DNA of 64,000 nt from assembly GCA_030220185.1 (NCBI GenBank), contig JASPKZ010004563.1, positions 62,001-126,000 on the forward strand, written 5' to 3'. Positions 51,823 to 62,327 of this stretch are shown in pieces. The first letter of the stretch is position 1. Each line of letters opens with the position of its first letter. The position numbers were made by a program, and so were the translations under genes. The notes beneath the pieces were generated by a model that made no database searches, was not told the DNA's origin, and saw nothing but the letters and a program-made list of their open reading frames with translations. Source of the stretch: Diploptera punctata (Eukaryota; Arthropoda; Insecta; Blattodea; Blaberidae).

Positions 51823-52440
51823 CACAAGGGTCATTCCATAAGTCATGGCAACTATTTTTTATCAGCCAATAAATCTGCAGGAAACAAAACTCAATATATA
51901 CAAGTGAGAATCCCTGGAATGGTGGTACTAAAGTGGAATCTAGATACAGCAGCATATGGGCAAAGGACATTGAAAGATGCGTAAACAGAAATCATTGTTT
52001 TACCCAGAGCTAACACCCTTCAAAATAGTCCTCCAAGTTCGATACACATTTTTGCCAATGATGAGGAAGGTGTTGAATACCATCAGCTGTTTGTGATGTG
52101 TCTATGGGCACCATTCTTCGATGAAATACTGTTAAGATATCCTTCCTGTTTGTAAACTGCTGCACATGCAGCAGCATTTTCAATTGTTATTTTGAAAGGC
52201 GTTAGCTCTGGGTTATATGCATATTACATTTTTCTTCACATGTAATAGAAGCAAAACAGTGATTTCTATTTACTCATTTTTTAATGTCCTTTACCCATAT
52301 GCTGCTGTATCTGCATTCCACTTTTGTACCACCATTGTCAAAGACATTCCAGGGATTCTCACTTGTATATACTGAATTTTGTCTCTCGCAGCTTTATTGG
52401 CTGATAAAAAATAGTTGTCATGACTTATGGAATGACCCTC

Positions 52441-52443
<3 letters not shown>
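51823..52443. mobile_element. Mariner-derived foldback MITE
   Basis: The 621-bp element is flanked by TA on both sides and has inverted ends of about 130 bp or more: CACAAGGGTCATTCCATAAG faces CACGAGGGTCATTCCATAAG (inverse of the right end). Inside, read on the minus strand, codons for a mariner transposase C-terminus survive (TADGIQHLPHHWQKC in shifted frames, then a DYFEG-like end). The right half looks like an inverted second copy of the mariner 3' region (CATATGCTGCTGTATC present in both orientations), so it probably arose by inverted duplication. Confidence 0.82.

Positions 52444-52484
<41 letters not shown>
52444..52484 (+). repeat. (TA)n microsatellite
   Basis: About 40 bp of TA repeats at the edge of the mariner-derived MITE. 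Confidence 0.95.
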
Positions 52485-52486
<2 letters not shown>

Positions 52487-52703
52487 TCTACGTCTACACT
52501 ACATACACAATAATACACTTCTGCACTCATACATGAAAAGACCACGTGTATAGATATAAAAAGTCTCATTTTGTAACTTAATAATACTTGTTACAAAAAA
52601 ATTTGAAAAAAAAACACAAACTTATACCCATAACGCGCGCGCTCAAAACCCTTCCCTACAGACATCAAATGCACTATCAGGCTATTTAACTTATTAAGAC
52701 TAT
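52485..52703. other. Unassigned short stretch
   Basis: Nothing recognised. Confidence 0.35.
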
Positions 52704-53280
52704 CTACTTATTTTCCCTCCATGGTATCTTTAACTTGTCGTGGCGGAGTGGCTTGCGTGCTTAAATGATCCTGAGAGCTATGCCGGCAGTAGCATTGCTG
52801 CCGATAGGGTTGCCCATGCCGGACTGGTCGAAGGTGATAAGCCAGACGAAAAAAGTACCTTGGTCGAAGGAGTGACGATCTTTCACCGTAAAAATACAAC
52901 CGTCAAGAAATGCGGACATGGGTTCAACTGGGGTAAAATTTTCAGGAGGTCAAATAGTCCCCCATTCGGTTCTCCGGGCGGGAACTACTTCAGGGAACCA
53001 ATGTCATAGGCTCAAACACAGGGACATGTTCCTAGGAACATGGAATGTTAGGTCTTTATACAATAGCGGGGCACTAGAGATATTAACGCGGGAATTAGAT
53101 AAATCGCCCTTGGATATAGTCGCTTTACAGGAAGTTAGGTGGCCAGGAGAAGGTAGTCAGGAATCAGAAAGTTTTGCATTATGCTACGGGGGTGCAGAAA
53201 GACCTGAATTTGGAACGAGTTTTTTAGTCAGAAGGAGGATCCTGTCCGCTATCCGAGATATTAAGTTTGTTAGTGACAGG

Positions 53281-54291
53281 ATATTGAACCGAAAGTGTGT
53301 TTTTGGCTCATTAATGTAACGTCGTTCTCCTCCCTAGACTGGAATATTTATGAACTATGCCAATATCCCTTTCTCCTTGTATTTACCCCTCTCTCTACTC
53401 TTTACCCTTCCCGCTGCGCAATGTCTACGGCGCATCTCCCCTCTACCTCGGAACCTTCATATACGTGGTGCACTGGCAGAACGTTATCATTCAATCATTC
53501 AAGCGTTCATCGTTTAGTTCTTTGAGCAGATTCAAAGTTTGAATCAGCATCCAGTCCGCGATGCGAATGAAGCTCTAATGGACAAGCTGGTCTGAAGCCG
53601 AGAAGCGGTGTAGTTTAGTTGGTCCGGCAGACCAGGGAAGAAGTGGTCCCTGATTCGGACGCAAGTATGAGTGTAGCGTGAGGTATGGTGTGGATTTTTC
53701 TATTGTAAGAATATCGTTATTTATTTGTTTATATTTTGTTTTTTCTCTGAATGATCGAAGTCTCTTTGTTAATTTGTTTTTAATTCAGACAACTTGTTTC
53801 TATTAAAGGTCATCTTTTATTTATCTGCTGCTTTATTGATGTGCACGTAGTTGTTTTCAATCCTATATGGAAATTCACTCACGTAGGAAATTATTTCCAG
53901 CTCCCTTGCTATTATGCTGTTTAGCTTTCTGGAATGACAATTATTATCCTTTTCACTCACTCTATGTATTTGAGAATCATTATTTATTTATGTCAATAAA
54001 TCTGAGAAAGAAAGATGAATCGATTGCTGCCTTCTATGGGCCCAAGGCAAACAACTTCGTGATTGATAACCTTGCAGGAAAGCAGATCCACGTTAATAGA
54101 GACAGCAGTAACAAAACCCGATCCCGGATTTATGGTAGTAGTAGCGTGGTTAATAAAAGACCACAAATGATAGCAGAAGCGTGGTTACTAACCCGCACAA
54201 ATGGTTGCGCAGTAGCGTGGTTTGGGGTATTCTCCCTCACCCCGCCCGCACAAATGGTAGTAATAGCGTGGTTTTTAAACCCCCACAATAT
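53281..54291. mobile_element. Probable solo LTR (TG...CA, 4-bp TSD)
   Basis: ATAT at 53281-53284 and 54288-54291 flanks a 1003-bp insert that begins TGAACCGAAAG and ends CCCCCACA. TG...CA ends with a 4-bp duplication are typical of LTR retrotransposon ends left by LTR-LTR recombination. No gag or pol is present. The 3' part (54125-54287) contains four imperfect repeats built on GTAGTAGCGTGGTT and GCACAAATG. A short ATAT duplication in AT-rich DNA is weak evidence alone. The precise interruption of RTE-A is certain, the LTR identity is inferred. Confidence 0.65.
54125..54280 (+). repeat. Imperfect tandem repeats with AGCGTGGTT core
   Basis: AGTAGCGTGGTTAATAAAAG, GAAGCGTGGTTACTAACCCG, CAGTAGCGTGGTTTGGGGTA and AATAGCGTGGTTTTTAAACC are spaced 30-60 bp apart, with (C)ACAAATG.T between. 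Confidence 0.75.
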
Positions 54292-54944
54292 CATACATAA
54301 TTCTAAAGGAAACGACATGATTTTATAATTGTAAATGCACATGATCCCACAGAAGATAAAGATGACAAGATCAAGGATGAATTCTATGAAGAATCAGAAT
54401 GCTTATTTGATAGCCTTCCACGATATCATATGAAAATTTGTCTTAGGGGATTTTAATGCAAAAGTGGGGCGGGAAGATATATTCAAACTAACAATAGGCA
54501 AATTCAGTCTTCATGAAGATGGTAACGATAACGGGATTAGATTAGTCACCTTTGCCACATCAAAGAATCTCATTGTTAAGAGCACAGCATTTCAGCATAA
54601 GGATATTCATAAATACACCTGGACGTCTCCAGATGGAGAAACTCGGAACCAGATAGATCATGCATTGGTGGACAAACGCTGGCACAGTAGCATCATCGAT
54701 GTTAGATCAGTTAGAGGGACAGACTGCAATTCGGATCATCATCAGGTCATGGTGAAAATCAGACAACGCCTATCGCCTATGAGAGGAACAAACGCTAAAG
54801 ATGATTCTGAAAAAATTGAATTAAAAAACTTGAAAATGATGAAATGCGGCAAGAATACCAAATCAAAATTGCTAATAGATTTGAAGTACTGGAATCTTCA
54901 GATGACAATGTGGCAAACGAAGAAGAAATTGATATAAATAAAGA

Positions 54945-56914
54945 ATGGGAGGCTATAAGAGATACTATAAATTGTCAGCATCAGAAAACACTAGTTATTT
55001 AAAAAAGAGGAAAAACAAGAAATGGTTTGATGAAGAATGTTCCGACATTGTAAAGAAAAGAAAGCTAGCAAAACTGAAAATGTTACACGAGCCAAATGAT
55101 GTACATTTAGAGCAATTGGGTAGTATTAGACGGGAAACCACCAAACTACTAAAGAGTAAAAAGAGGGAATATCTGAGAGAGAATTATGTCAGGGAATCAG
55201 GATAGAGATGAAAGAGTTTCAGGCTAGAACAAACATAATTCGGAATGAAAATGGGGATATGATTGCAGATTCCGGGAGTATATTAAATAGATGGAAAAGT
55301 TACTTTAATCAGTTATTAAATGTACATACAGAACGGGACATTGAGGAGGATAATTTACAGACAGCAGAAATGCTAGTCGCAGAACCAAGTGCATTAGAGG
55401 TTGAAATGGCGATAGAAAAATTGAAGATATATAAAGCAACAGGTTCAGATGAGATCCCAGCAGAACTGATAAAGTCAGGGGGAGAAACATTGATGGACAA
55501 AATACGCCGGTTGCTTAGTATGATTTGGAAAAAAGAAGCTCTTCCAGATGAATGGAAAGAATCGAATATCGTACCAATTTATAAGAAAGGAGATAAAACT
55601 GATTGCAACAACTACAGGGGCATCTCATTACTTTCAACTGCGTACAAAATTCTAACAGATATATTAGTAAGCAGACTTACTCCCTATATTGATGACATTG
55701 TAGGAGATCATCAATGTGCATGTAGTAGAAACAGGTCTACAACAGAACAGATTTTTAGTATAAGACAGATTTTAGAAAAGAAATGGGAATATAATGGTAC
55801 TGTACATCAACTATATGTAGACTTTAAAAAAGCATATGATTCAATTAAGAGGGAGAAGTTATATAGTATCCTGCTGGAGTTCGGAATTCCTAAAAGTTAG
55901 TTAGACTTATACGAATGTGTCTAAATGGCACAAAGAGTAGGGTGCGTGTAGGCAAACAGTTTTCGGACACCTTTGAAATCCAGAATGGGTTGAAGCAAGG
56001 AGATGCACTATCTCCTCTACTATTTAATTTTGTACTAGAGCATGCCATTAAATCTTTAGAGGATGAGGAAGGCCTACAACTCAATGGTATTAATAAGCTG
56101 TTAGTTTATGCTGATGATGTAGTACTATTGGCCGATAGCGAGGAGATACTAAAGGACAACACGCACACACTATTGAGTAACACTAAGGAATTAGGACTGG
56201 AAGTAAATATCAATAAAACTAAATATATGGTTACACGTAGAAATGCATTATATAATGGAAATGGACAGCTAATGACAAATGAGGGAAATTTTGAGGAAGT
56301 GGCTGAATTCAAATACCTAGGAACAATAATCACAAATAGGAATGAGATGCACAAAGAAATTAAACATAGGCTCAATTCTGGAAATGCGTGCTATTATGCA
56401 TTGCAGAGACTTTTGATGTCCCAACTCCTTTCAAAAAACGTTTAAACTGAAAATATATAAAACTATTATTCTACCAGTTATATTATATGGGTGCGAAACA
56501 TGGACTCTTACTTTAAGGGAGGAAAGGAGATTACGAGTATTTGAGAATAAAGTTCTTAGGAAAATTTTTGGACCAAAGAGAGATGAACAGACAGGTGAAT
56601 GGAGAAGACTACATAACAATGAACTACATGGTCTTTATAGGAAGCCAGATATAATAAAAACAGTTAAGTCTCATAGACTGCGATGGGCAGGACATGTTGC
56701 ACGTATGGGGAATGAAAGACGTGCATGGAAGCTGATTGTAGGGAAGCCAGAGGGAAAACGCCCAGTTGGTAGACCAAGAATCAGGTGGGAGAACAACATT
56801 AACTATGATTTGAGGGAAGTAGATTATACATGGAATTATTGGAAAGCATTAGCTCAGGATAGGGATGTATGGAGAGCTTATGTTCGCGCGGCCATGAACC
56901 TACGGGTTGGATAG
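54945..56914 (+). pseudogene. RTE-A linker, reverse transcriptase and tail (copy 52715)
   Basis: 54945-55205 is the basic linker (KKRKNKKWFDEECSDIVKKR). 55208-55900 holds RT motifs NNYRGISLLSTAYKI and QLYVDFKKAYDSI. Compared with the copy at 32808 the consensus CAF is CAC and the R-R-N segment is SRN. A single-base loss at about 55895 shifts to 55915-56445 with GLKQGDALSPLLFNFVLEHA, VYADDVVLLADS and FKYLGTIIT. A further single-base insertion near 56440 precedes the basic tail, which ends DVWRAYVRAAMNLRVG. Confidence 0.9.
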
Positions 56915-57034
56915 TGCCAGTGAGTAAGTGAGTAAGTAAGTAAGTAAGACTACTTATTTTATTGCATAATATAATTGAAGATCGAAAACAAATTCAATAT
57001 TGATATTCTTATTGTTGATAATACATATATCCTT

Positions 57035-57190
57035 ATTGGCCTTCAATTTTTCTATCCCTCAATTCCCTTGCTGTACACAAAAATTTGCATGTTTTCACTT
57101 CACTTTCGATCTGTCCTAAAAGATCCCAGCACACCACTCTCCCACGATCCGACCTGAGAAATCTCTTCTGCAGATGCGAGGCAGTGAAAT
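57035..57190 (-). pseudogene. LINE X C-terminal fragment
   Basis: The minus strand encodes KRFLRSDRGRVVCWDLLGQI and ESEVKTCKFLCTARELRDRK, nearly the same as the end of LINE X (ERFLRSDRGRVAFWDLLGRI). Confidence 0.85.
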
Positions 57191-57299
57191 TACTGCTGCT
57201 TTGGGAACGCCTTCGTGATACACTAACCCGCTGTACAAAGAAGCTAGACACGTTGCCGCTTGTCACGGCGATAGCTGCAAACTAATTTTCATTTTTACA

Positions 57300-57985
57300 C
57301 GTATTAATAGAACCTCTCTTGACAGTTAACAACTTCAAATATCTGGGACTGCCGTTGCAAACCACTGCCAGGTCATTTAGAATACACATAAAATCCCGTG
57401 CAGCAGCTGCCACAAAAGCCATGTTGGATATCAAAGCAATATCCAGACTGTCACTAAAAACGGTCAAGGCCTTGTTCAACGCAAAAATAGTTCCCATCGC
57501 AACCCATGGATTAGACCTTATTTGGGAGAAGCTGAGTCTAAGGGATCTAATGACTTTGGAAGCAGTCAAATCACGATTCTTGAAAGCCGCTCTAGGTGTC
57601 TCAAAACACACAAAGTCGAGGCTAGCATATGAACTCGCCAAGGAACCCTTCTACACAGAAGAACTGACTGCGTATGAGGCTACCATCCACAGACAGCTCA
57701 AATAAACTACTTGAGGAAAGGGAGAAGAAGAGACAAGAGATATGGCTGGACTTTTATACAACATAAGCCATGACAAACAGATCCTGGACCAACACCAATC
57801 AAGAACTCCGACACCTGGTGAACTCAATAGCAGTGCATGGATACCACCACAAGATATGCAAGACCAAGTGTTTTCACGATCCCGGGAAAAAACTGTGTGC
57901 GTGCACTGTGCGAGAAACCATGCGACCGTTACCATGTAACCACCTACAAAAAACGAGGGATATCCCTGGTAGAATTCTGCAAATA
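57300..57985 (+). pseudogene. Non-LTR C-terminal region, unassigned LINE
   Basis: Codes for LTVNNFKYLGLPLQTTARSF (RT motif E, Y-L-G), then KAISRLSLKTVKALFNAKIV, THGLDLIWEKLSLRDLMTLE and FLKAALGVSKHTKSRLAYEL. After a frameshift near 57705, HKICKTKCFHDPGKKLCAC and LCEKPCDRYHV indicate a Cys/His-rich terminal domain. It differs from LINE X and from the RTE families. The catalytic palm is missing. Confidence 0.7.
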
Positions 57986-58073
57986 ACAATCTATGTGAAT
58001 CAAATTAATGACAAAACTTATGTAACATATATTTTCTGCACAACTTGTGCGCATTTATTCAATTACTATTTTT

Positions 58074-59337
58074 ACACGCTTTAAATTAGCTTGACCTGTA
58101 TCTATGTAACGGAATCTTTCAATGCGATTTTCACCCACTTAAAATCATTGGATCGACTTGAAACTTTGTACATTTGTTAAGGACCAATGACAATACAATA
58201 ACTTCATTTTTTTCTAAAATCCTGGCCAGAATCATCAGAAAAAAAGTGTCTGTGTAATTATGTAACGGGATCTTTCAACACGATTTTCACCCACTTCAAA
58301 ACATTGGATCGTCTTGAAACTTTGTATATTTGTGAAGGACCAATGACAATAGAATAATTTCATAATGTTTTTCTAAAATCATGGCCAGAATCATCAGAAA
58401 ATCAAAAAAAAAAGTGTCTGTGTAATTATGTAACGGACTCTTTCAACACGATTTTCGCCTACTTAAAATCATTCGATCGACTTGAAAATGCGTATACTTG
58501 TAAAGGACCAATGACAATACAATAATTTCATAAATTTTTCTAAAATCCTTGCCAGAATCAGCAGAAAATAAAAATAATAAAAACCGGAATAATAGGTTGC
58601 GGACTTATCAACTTCATACTCAATCCTTGTAAAGTTCAGTTGGTAGAGCGGTGGACTGCAGTGGTATATAATTTCAGTAATCCATAGGTCGCTGGTTCAA
58701 ATCCGGCCCGAAGGATTTTTTTAGAAGAGTATTACTTTTAGCTCATACTACAATATTATCAAGTTTAAAGATATTTGCATTTTTATCTTATTCTGTAAAA
58801 TATTAAAACTAAAAAATAAATAATAGTTTAAAATAAATAATAGTTTAAAAAACTAAAACAACACGCTTTATTAGAAAACCAAACTAAAAAATAAAAAATA
58901 AATAATAGTTTTAAAAAACTAAAACAACACGCTTTATTAGAAAACCGAACTAAAAAATTAAAAATAATTTTAATTTCCAACACGCTTGGGATAAAATTAA
59001 AGTGGTCAACAAAATCTCCAACACATTTAGAATAAAACTAAAGTTATCTACAAAAAAAAAATTTACCATCAAAAGCGTGGGGTGCTTTTTATGGTTTTTA
59101 CATTTTCTTCTTAGAGACTTTACTTTTACCATTATCTGTTTATTATCAAATATATTAATTGATACAGAACATCCCACGCTTTTGATGGTAAAATTATTTT
59201 CTATTCGTTGATAACTCTAGTTTTATTCTAAATGTATTGGAGATTATTTTTTTGTTGACCACATTAATTTTATCCCAAGAGGGTTGGAAATTAAAATTAG
59301 TTTTCTTTTTTTAGTTGGGATTTCTAATAAAGCGTGT
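58074..59337 (+). mobile_element. Composite element CE4, complete copy
   Basis: Left end ACACGCTTTA at 58074, right end TAATAAAGCGTGT ending 59337. Order on the plus strand: TTAGCTTGACCTGTATCTATG, three ~170-bp units (about 58096-58255, 58256-58430, 58431-58590), a tRNA-Tyr-like sequence (58625-58715), the spacer AGAAGAGTATTACTTTTAGC...TCTGTAAAATATTAAAAC and a foldback hairpin. This is the mirror image of CE1/CE2 at 12-14.4 kb, about 45 kb away, so the unit has moved or been copied as a whole. The 1264 bp contain no open frame of note. Confidence 0.82.
58625..58715 (+). other. tRNA-Tyr-like sequence with intron (in CE4)
   Basis: CCTTG...GAAGGA keeps part of the acceptor stem, CAGTTGGTAGAGCGGTGG the D-arm, ACTGCAG the 5' half of the anticodon arm (GCA instead of the expected GTA), then an ~18-nt intron-like GTGGTATATAATTTCAGTA, ATCCATAGGTCGCTGGTTC and AAATCCGGCCCGAAGGA. 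This is the best-preserved of the three copies, but the anticodon base change argues against function. Confidence 0.8.
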
Positions 59338-59365
59338 TGTTTTAGTTTTTTTAAAACTATTATTT
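58855..59365. repeat. Foldback hairpin of CE4
   Basis: Left arm from AAAACTAAAACAACACGCTT through CCAACACGCTTGGGATAAAA to AAAAGCGTGGGGTG. The right arm mirrors it, ending AATAAAGCGTGTTGTTTTAG. A shortened duplicate of the outermost left arm lies at 58845-58900. The right arm has drifted slightly more (CCCAAGAGGGTTGG). Confidence 0.85.
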
Positions 59366-59474
59366 ATTATCAGAGTTACTTGATCGTAACAAACATCACG
59401 AACTATGTGTTACAATCTAATTTGAAACAATTTTCGAATTTAAACGTTATTTTTTGTCAGATAAGTAGACACCC

Positions 59475-59930
59475 TCTATAAAACTGCTATTCTTCCAGTT
59501 ATATTATTCTGATGGAATGTTACTTAAAGGGAGGAGAAAATATTACAAGTACTTGAGAATAATGTTCTTTGGGAAACTTTTGGATTAAAGAGAGATGAAT
59601 ATCTGGTGAATTCGACGACATAACAGTGAGCTACAAGATTTTTATGGGAAACCAGATGTAATAAGAACAGTTAAGTCTCGTAGATTGCTATGAGCAGGAC
59701 ATGTGGCACGAATGGGGAATGAAAGAGCGGCATGCAAACTTGTAGAAACACCGACGGAAAAGGCACAGTAGGCAGCCTAAGAATGAGGTGGGTGAATAAT
59801 ATTAACCATGATTTGAGGGAAGTAGATTATACAGTGGATGAATGGAAAACATTAGCTCAGGGTAGGGATGTGTGGAGAGTTTATGTCCGCGCTGCTATCA
59901 ACCTACGGATTTGATAGTGCCATTGAGTTT
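59475..59930 (+). pseudogene. RTE-A 3' fragment
   Basis: From CTATAAAACTGCTATTCTTC to GGATTTGATAGTGCCATTGAG. It encodes pieces of the basic tail (RMRWVNNINHDLREVDYTV, WRVYVRAAINLRI). Many indels; among the more decayed copies. Confidence 0.88.
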
Positions 59931-60074
59931 CTTACTTATACTGCCATGGACAGGTCATGAGGCACCAATAGGGAATTAAACTGGGACATGTACTTCAGTG
60001 TTATGAAGTCTTCTCCAATCACCAGTCTGTTGGTCTGCATTTGAAGCAAAAATCTTATATATATATTTTTTAAA

Positions 60075-60288
60075 CAATGATGTAAATAGGACAAATGTAG
60101 TAAAAACTCGGTCATTAACGGCACTGTTCACTCTGCATGGGCAATAAAGTTAACACTAACTTGCCCATTTTATGAACCTAACTTGACCTATATAGTGGGC
60201 AAGTTTCAATTAACTTATTGCCCATCCAAAGTCAACAATATTGTTAATGACCGACCTTTTACGACATTTCCCGTATTTACTACATTGT
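60075..60288. mobile_element. Palindromic MITE candidate
   Basis: Inverted arms of about 90 bp: AAACTCGGTCATTAACGGCA on the left faces AGGTCGGTCATTAACAATAT (inverse of the right), and GCATGGGCAATAAAGTTAAC faces GGATGGGCAATAAGTTAATT. Both ends read CAATG. No TSD was found and it is unrelated to the other palindromes here. Confidence 0.7.
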
Positions 60289-60303
60289 GCGTCACATATC
60301 TTA

Positions 60304-60307
<4 letters not shown>

Positions 60308-60351
<44 letters not shown>

Positions 60352-60975
60352 TCTTTACGTGTGTTTGTTACTGAACTCCTCCTAAACGATGGACCGATTT
60401 TGATGAAATTTTGTGTGTGTATCTGATTGGGTCCCCCGATGGTTTAGTTTCACAATTGGACCCTCCAAAACCATTAGGTGTAGGAGTACGCCTGAAGTGA
60501 AAATTTAAAAGTCTCTCTAGCGGTCACATTTTTCGATGTTTCCATTAAAATAAACTGAGATAAGTTTGTCAAAAATGAGCAAAATCGAACAATTATATGT
60601 GGAGGTTTACTTGATATCCCAAATTAAAAAATGAGTAAACGATTGGACCTATTTTGTTAAATGTTTTTGTGTATGTTTGAGTGGGTCCCTGAATGGTTTA
60701 GATTCACAATTGGACTCGGTAGATGGCGCTGCGATCGGGCTATAACATATTTTTAAAGTCAGATGTGTAGTCACCTCTATTATCGACATATTACGCTCGA
60801 CTATAATGTGACATCATCATGCACGCTTCTAGAGTCACAACAGATGGCAGTGAGGAGTTTTCTTGCGAACGTATTAATAAGTGAATTTTATGGTAAAAAG
60901 TAACATATTTTTATAATCCGGCCATGATACGAGAATTGAACGCGCGGGCAGGACATCGTCTGCCGAGTCCTCTAG
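60308..60975 (+). mobile_element. Helitron-like non-autonomous element
   Basis: Starts in (TA)n with AAAATTATTCTTTACGTG, and GAACTCCTCCTAAACGATGG parallels the element at 50603. The segment GATGGACCGATTTTGATG...GGTTTAG.TTCACAATTGGAC occurs twice (from about 60388 and 60640), an internal duplication. The end GGCAGGACATCGTCTGCC forms a 5-bp stem, then GAGTCCTCTAG followed by T gives the CTAG terminus. Confidence 0.72.
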
Positions 60976-61711
60976 TGTATATATATATATTTTTTTTTTT
61001 CAATCGTGGAATGGAATAGAGCACTAACGGCCAATAAGGAGTTACGAAGAGAATCTGCAAGAGTATGTGTTACTTTTATTGGCATTCCTTCTCCTCCTCC
61101 ATTACCACGCCTAAGTCACAATATATATTACCATCATCATTATCATTTATGCAAGTATTAGGTCATGTGGCCTGTTACGGTCCCAAAGAGGAATTTTCCA
61201 CCTGGCGCTTTTTTCAACGTCCCAGCGATCTTTTGGCTTGGTGAGAGTAATGAAGCATGGCTTTTGGAATTCTGTTAGATGGTATTCGTTGAGGATGGAC
61301 TTTACAGTTGTTCTGGTAGTTTTGTATATGATTTGATAATGGGTTCTATATTCAACTCTTCCATAATTTCAATATATATTAAACAAATAATAATAATAAT
61401 ATATTAATAATAATTTATCTAATAGAGTTCTGATTGAAACAGCATTTTTATGAAATAGATGAATGTGTTTAATTGTAGAGCTGACAGTAAACTATAATCT
61501 CACCACCACCTAAACGGTGTCACGTATCGCTTGATTTATTGCTCAGTATCCAATAAATCACAGGAAATTATTAAAACCGACACAATCCGCTGATCGTCCG
61601 TCAATATTTACATGTACTCTGTACAATTCTCACGTGCTGCCAAACTTAAACAAGGCATGTGAAATAATAAATTCAAGATATACATTCTGTCTGAAAGAGA
61701 AATAATTAACT
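60976..61711. other. Unassigned stretch, possible LINE remnant
   Basis: On the minus strand 61150-61330 reads VKSILNEYHLTEFQKPCFIT and WKIPLWDRNRPHDLILA, with an RTE-B-like D-R-N-R-P end, but no RT motif. Otherwise nothing recognised. Confidence 0.3.
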
Positions 61712-62165
61712 AACAACTAACTAACTCACTAGTACCATAGAACTTGTAGGTTCATAGCCGTGCATAATTAACCTCTCCATACATCCTTATTCTGAGTAAT
61801 ATGTTTTTCAATCATCCCCTGCCTCAAATCATAGTTCATTTTATTCTCCCAATTCATTGTGGGCATACCTACTAGCCGCTTTACTTCTCGTTTCGTCAAG
61901 AAATGTCCCTGCCCTTCTTTCCTTCCCCATTTGCGTCATACGTGCTGCTCATCACAGTCTATGAGATTTAACTCTTTTTATTATATCTAGTTTTCTATAA
62001 AGATCATTAGCCCATTGTTATGTAGTCTTCTACATTTGTCTGTTCATCTTTCTTTGGTTCAAAAATTTTCCTAAGAACTTTATTCTCAAACACTCGTAAT
62101 CATTTTCCTCTCTTAAAGTACAAGTCTATGTTTCGCTTTCATATTATACAATGGAAGAATAACGG
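61712..62165 (-). pseudogene. RTE-A 3' fragment
   Basis: Inverted terminus CTAACTAACTCACTAGTACC through GGTTCATAGCCGTGC and on to the VILYGCETW region, interrupted by many indels. Confidence 0.85.
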
Positions 62166-62285
62166 TCTTCTTCTTCTTCACTTCCTGGATTAGGCATGGG
62201 TTGCCTGTTCCGTCTTCACTAACAGATCTAAGACCATCTCTGCTAAGGACGTCCTACGTATATCTCTTTCTTCCTCTCGGAAAAT
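62166..62285 (-). mobile_element. SINE-R 3' fragment
   Basis: Inverted, it ends GGAAGTGAAGAAGAAGAAG like SINE-R at 19216-19669 and shares the preceding GTAGGA...AGCAGAGATGG...GAACAG...TGCCTA order. Confidence 0.6.
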
Positions 62286-62286
62286 A

Positions 62287-62327
<41 letters not shown>

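Larger units (their letters stand above)
52918..54937 (+). pseudogene. RTE-A endonuclease domain, interrupted
   Basis: N-terminal half before the insertion: FLGTWNVRSLYNSGALEILT and LQEVRWPGEGSQE up to KFVSDRI. The rest follows from 54288: after frameshifts near 54303 and 54437 comes GREDIFKLTIGKFSLHED, TWTSPDGETRNQIDHALVDK and GTDCNSDHHQVMV. All catalytic positions are recognisable (Asn, Glu, Asp/Asn, Asp-His), but the reading frame is broken at least three times. Confidence 0.88.
52704..56960 (+). mobile_element. Full-length RTE-A with 11-bp TSD and an internal TG...CA insertion
   Basis: CTACTTATTTT lies at 52704-52714 and 56950-56960. The element starts at 52715 with CCCTCCATGG, exactly as the copy at 32808, and ends CCAGTGAGTAAGTGAG(TAAG)n. 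Without the 1003-bp insertion its length is about 3.23 kb. It has several frameshifts (near 54437, 54830, 54960, 55890 and 56440) and a small deletion at about 55190, so it is older or more damaged than the copy at 32808. Confidence 0.93.

Noticed and set aside
53867..54328. 153-codon frame in 53867-54328
   Set aside because: It lies inside the probable solo LTR and its last third translates the AGCGTGGTT tandem repeats. No protein motif.
58625..58715. Functional intron-containing tRNA-Tyr gene
   Set aside because: The anticodon position reads GCA, the acceptor 5' side is damaged, and the sequence sits inside a repeated element with two more decayed copies.
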